64,000 nucleotides of DNA. It comes from Acidobacterium sp. (GTDB lineage Bacteria; Acidobacteriota; Terriglobia; Terriglobales; Acidobacteriaceae). Positions 63,076-64,000 of the stretch are shown here, in pieces. The notes beneath the pieces are model-generated. The model searched no databases. It worked only from the letters and a program-made list of their open reading frames with translations, and was not told the DNA's origin. A program made the translations under genes and the position numbers. The DNA is taken from positions 40,897-104,896 of the forward strand of contig PMUI01000090.1 in assembly GCA_003166955.1 (NCBI GenBank), in the 5' to 3' direction. The first letter of the stretch is position 1; each line of letters begins with the position of its first letter.

Positions 63076-63267
63076 AATGTGCAACTCCCTTGCTTCAGGC
63101 TGGTCTGCCCGCGTTCGTGGGTCTGTTGGGATAGACGCAGCGCCGCCCGAAGCGTGACTGTTTCTGCCTCTTCCAACACCAGATTAGATGAAAAGTTTCC
63201 CATAAAAGCCGCAGTTAGATCGCGATAACGAAGCCGCCGTGAAACCGTCCGGCTGACCGCATCTCCG

Positions 63268-63328
63268 CTGACCGGAGTTTAGCTAACCGGACTTCAGCTG
63301 ACCGGACTTTTAGCTAACCGCTTCTTAG
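63268..63328. repeat. 15-16-base tandem repeats next to pgi stop
   Basis: Four to five imperfect units of the form GCTRACCGGASTTTA run head to tail and end at the stop codon of pgi. Unit length varies between 15 and 16 bases, as in slipped-strand arrays. On the pgi strand they form the start of the 3' untranslated region. Confidence 0.75.

Positions 63329-64000
<672 letters not shown>

Overview
The window looks like a chromosomal segment of an Acidobacteriota genome, most likely class Terriglobia. I infer this from the high G+C, the gene repertoire (GldG-type ABC exporter with a DUF4340 protein, TolB/TPR proteins, an NtrYX pair, glycine-zipper proteins, a large tad pilus locus) and the interspersed palindromic repeats. 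No rRNA, intact tRNA, CRISPR array, prophage or insertion sequence was seen.

Layout. (1) 1-17888 is a Tad/Flp pilus locus in two divergent halves. The assembly machinery reads leftward from the pilin (flp 5572-5742, then cpaA, cpaB, cpaC, cpaE, cpaF), and cpaF runs off the left edge. The rightward half starts with a polytopic membrane protein and continues with ten pseudopilin/TadG-type genes. These ten form two tandem copies of one five-gene module: TadE-like, TadG with VWA, TadG with repetitive C-terminus, TadE, TadE. One copy carries a +1 frameshift, and a decayed flp paralogue lies between the halves. (2) 18052-21110 is a uronate (pectin-type) catabolic cluster: KduD-like SDR, IclR regulator, secreted cupin, KduI. 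(3) 21236-29585 holds uvrC, an OmpA-like lipoprotein, pyrE and a four-gene GldA/GldF/GldG/DUF4340 exporter operon. (4) 29747-43316 holds an aldehyde dehydrogenase, mreBCD with a TPR lipoprotein-like partner, dGTPase, a PP-loop ATPase, a Dabb protein, TerC, and tatB-tatC joined to a glutaminyl-cyclase-like M28 enzyme. (5) 43488-48872 holds an ABC exporter with a DesK/DesR-type two-component pair, a lone receiver protein and alanine dehydrogenase. (6) 49316-57721 holds a TolB/TPR protein, a ScyD/ScyE-type beta-propeller, a glycine-zipper lipoprotein and the divergent ntrYX pair. (7) 57904-64000 holds a CPH-type copper P-type ATPase, a vapBC module, a Tat-exported metallophosphoesterase, a BON/glycine-zipper protein and the C-terminal part of pgi.

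The most interesting structure is the duplicated pilus module with its frameshift and the decayed second pilin. Other points are a palindromic repeat with terminal inverted repeats whose outer ends supply stop codons for two flanking genes, a vapBC cassette bracketed by two versions of the 3' end of the neighbouring phosphoesterase gene, an NtrX that lacks GAFTGA, and a mini-ORF/TTG coupling at a kinase-regulator junction. I found no CRISPR-like or clearly new defence system. Coordinates and starts were set by reading the sequence; functions are by family recognition without database searches.
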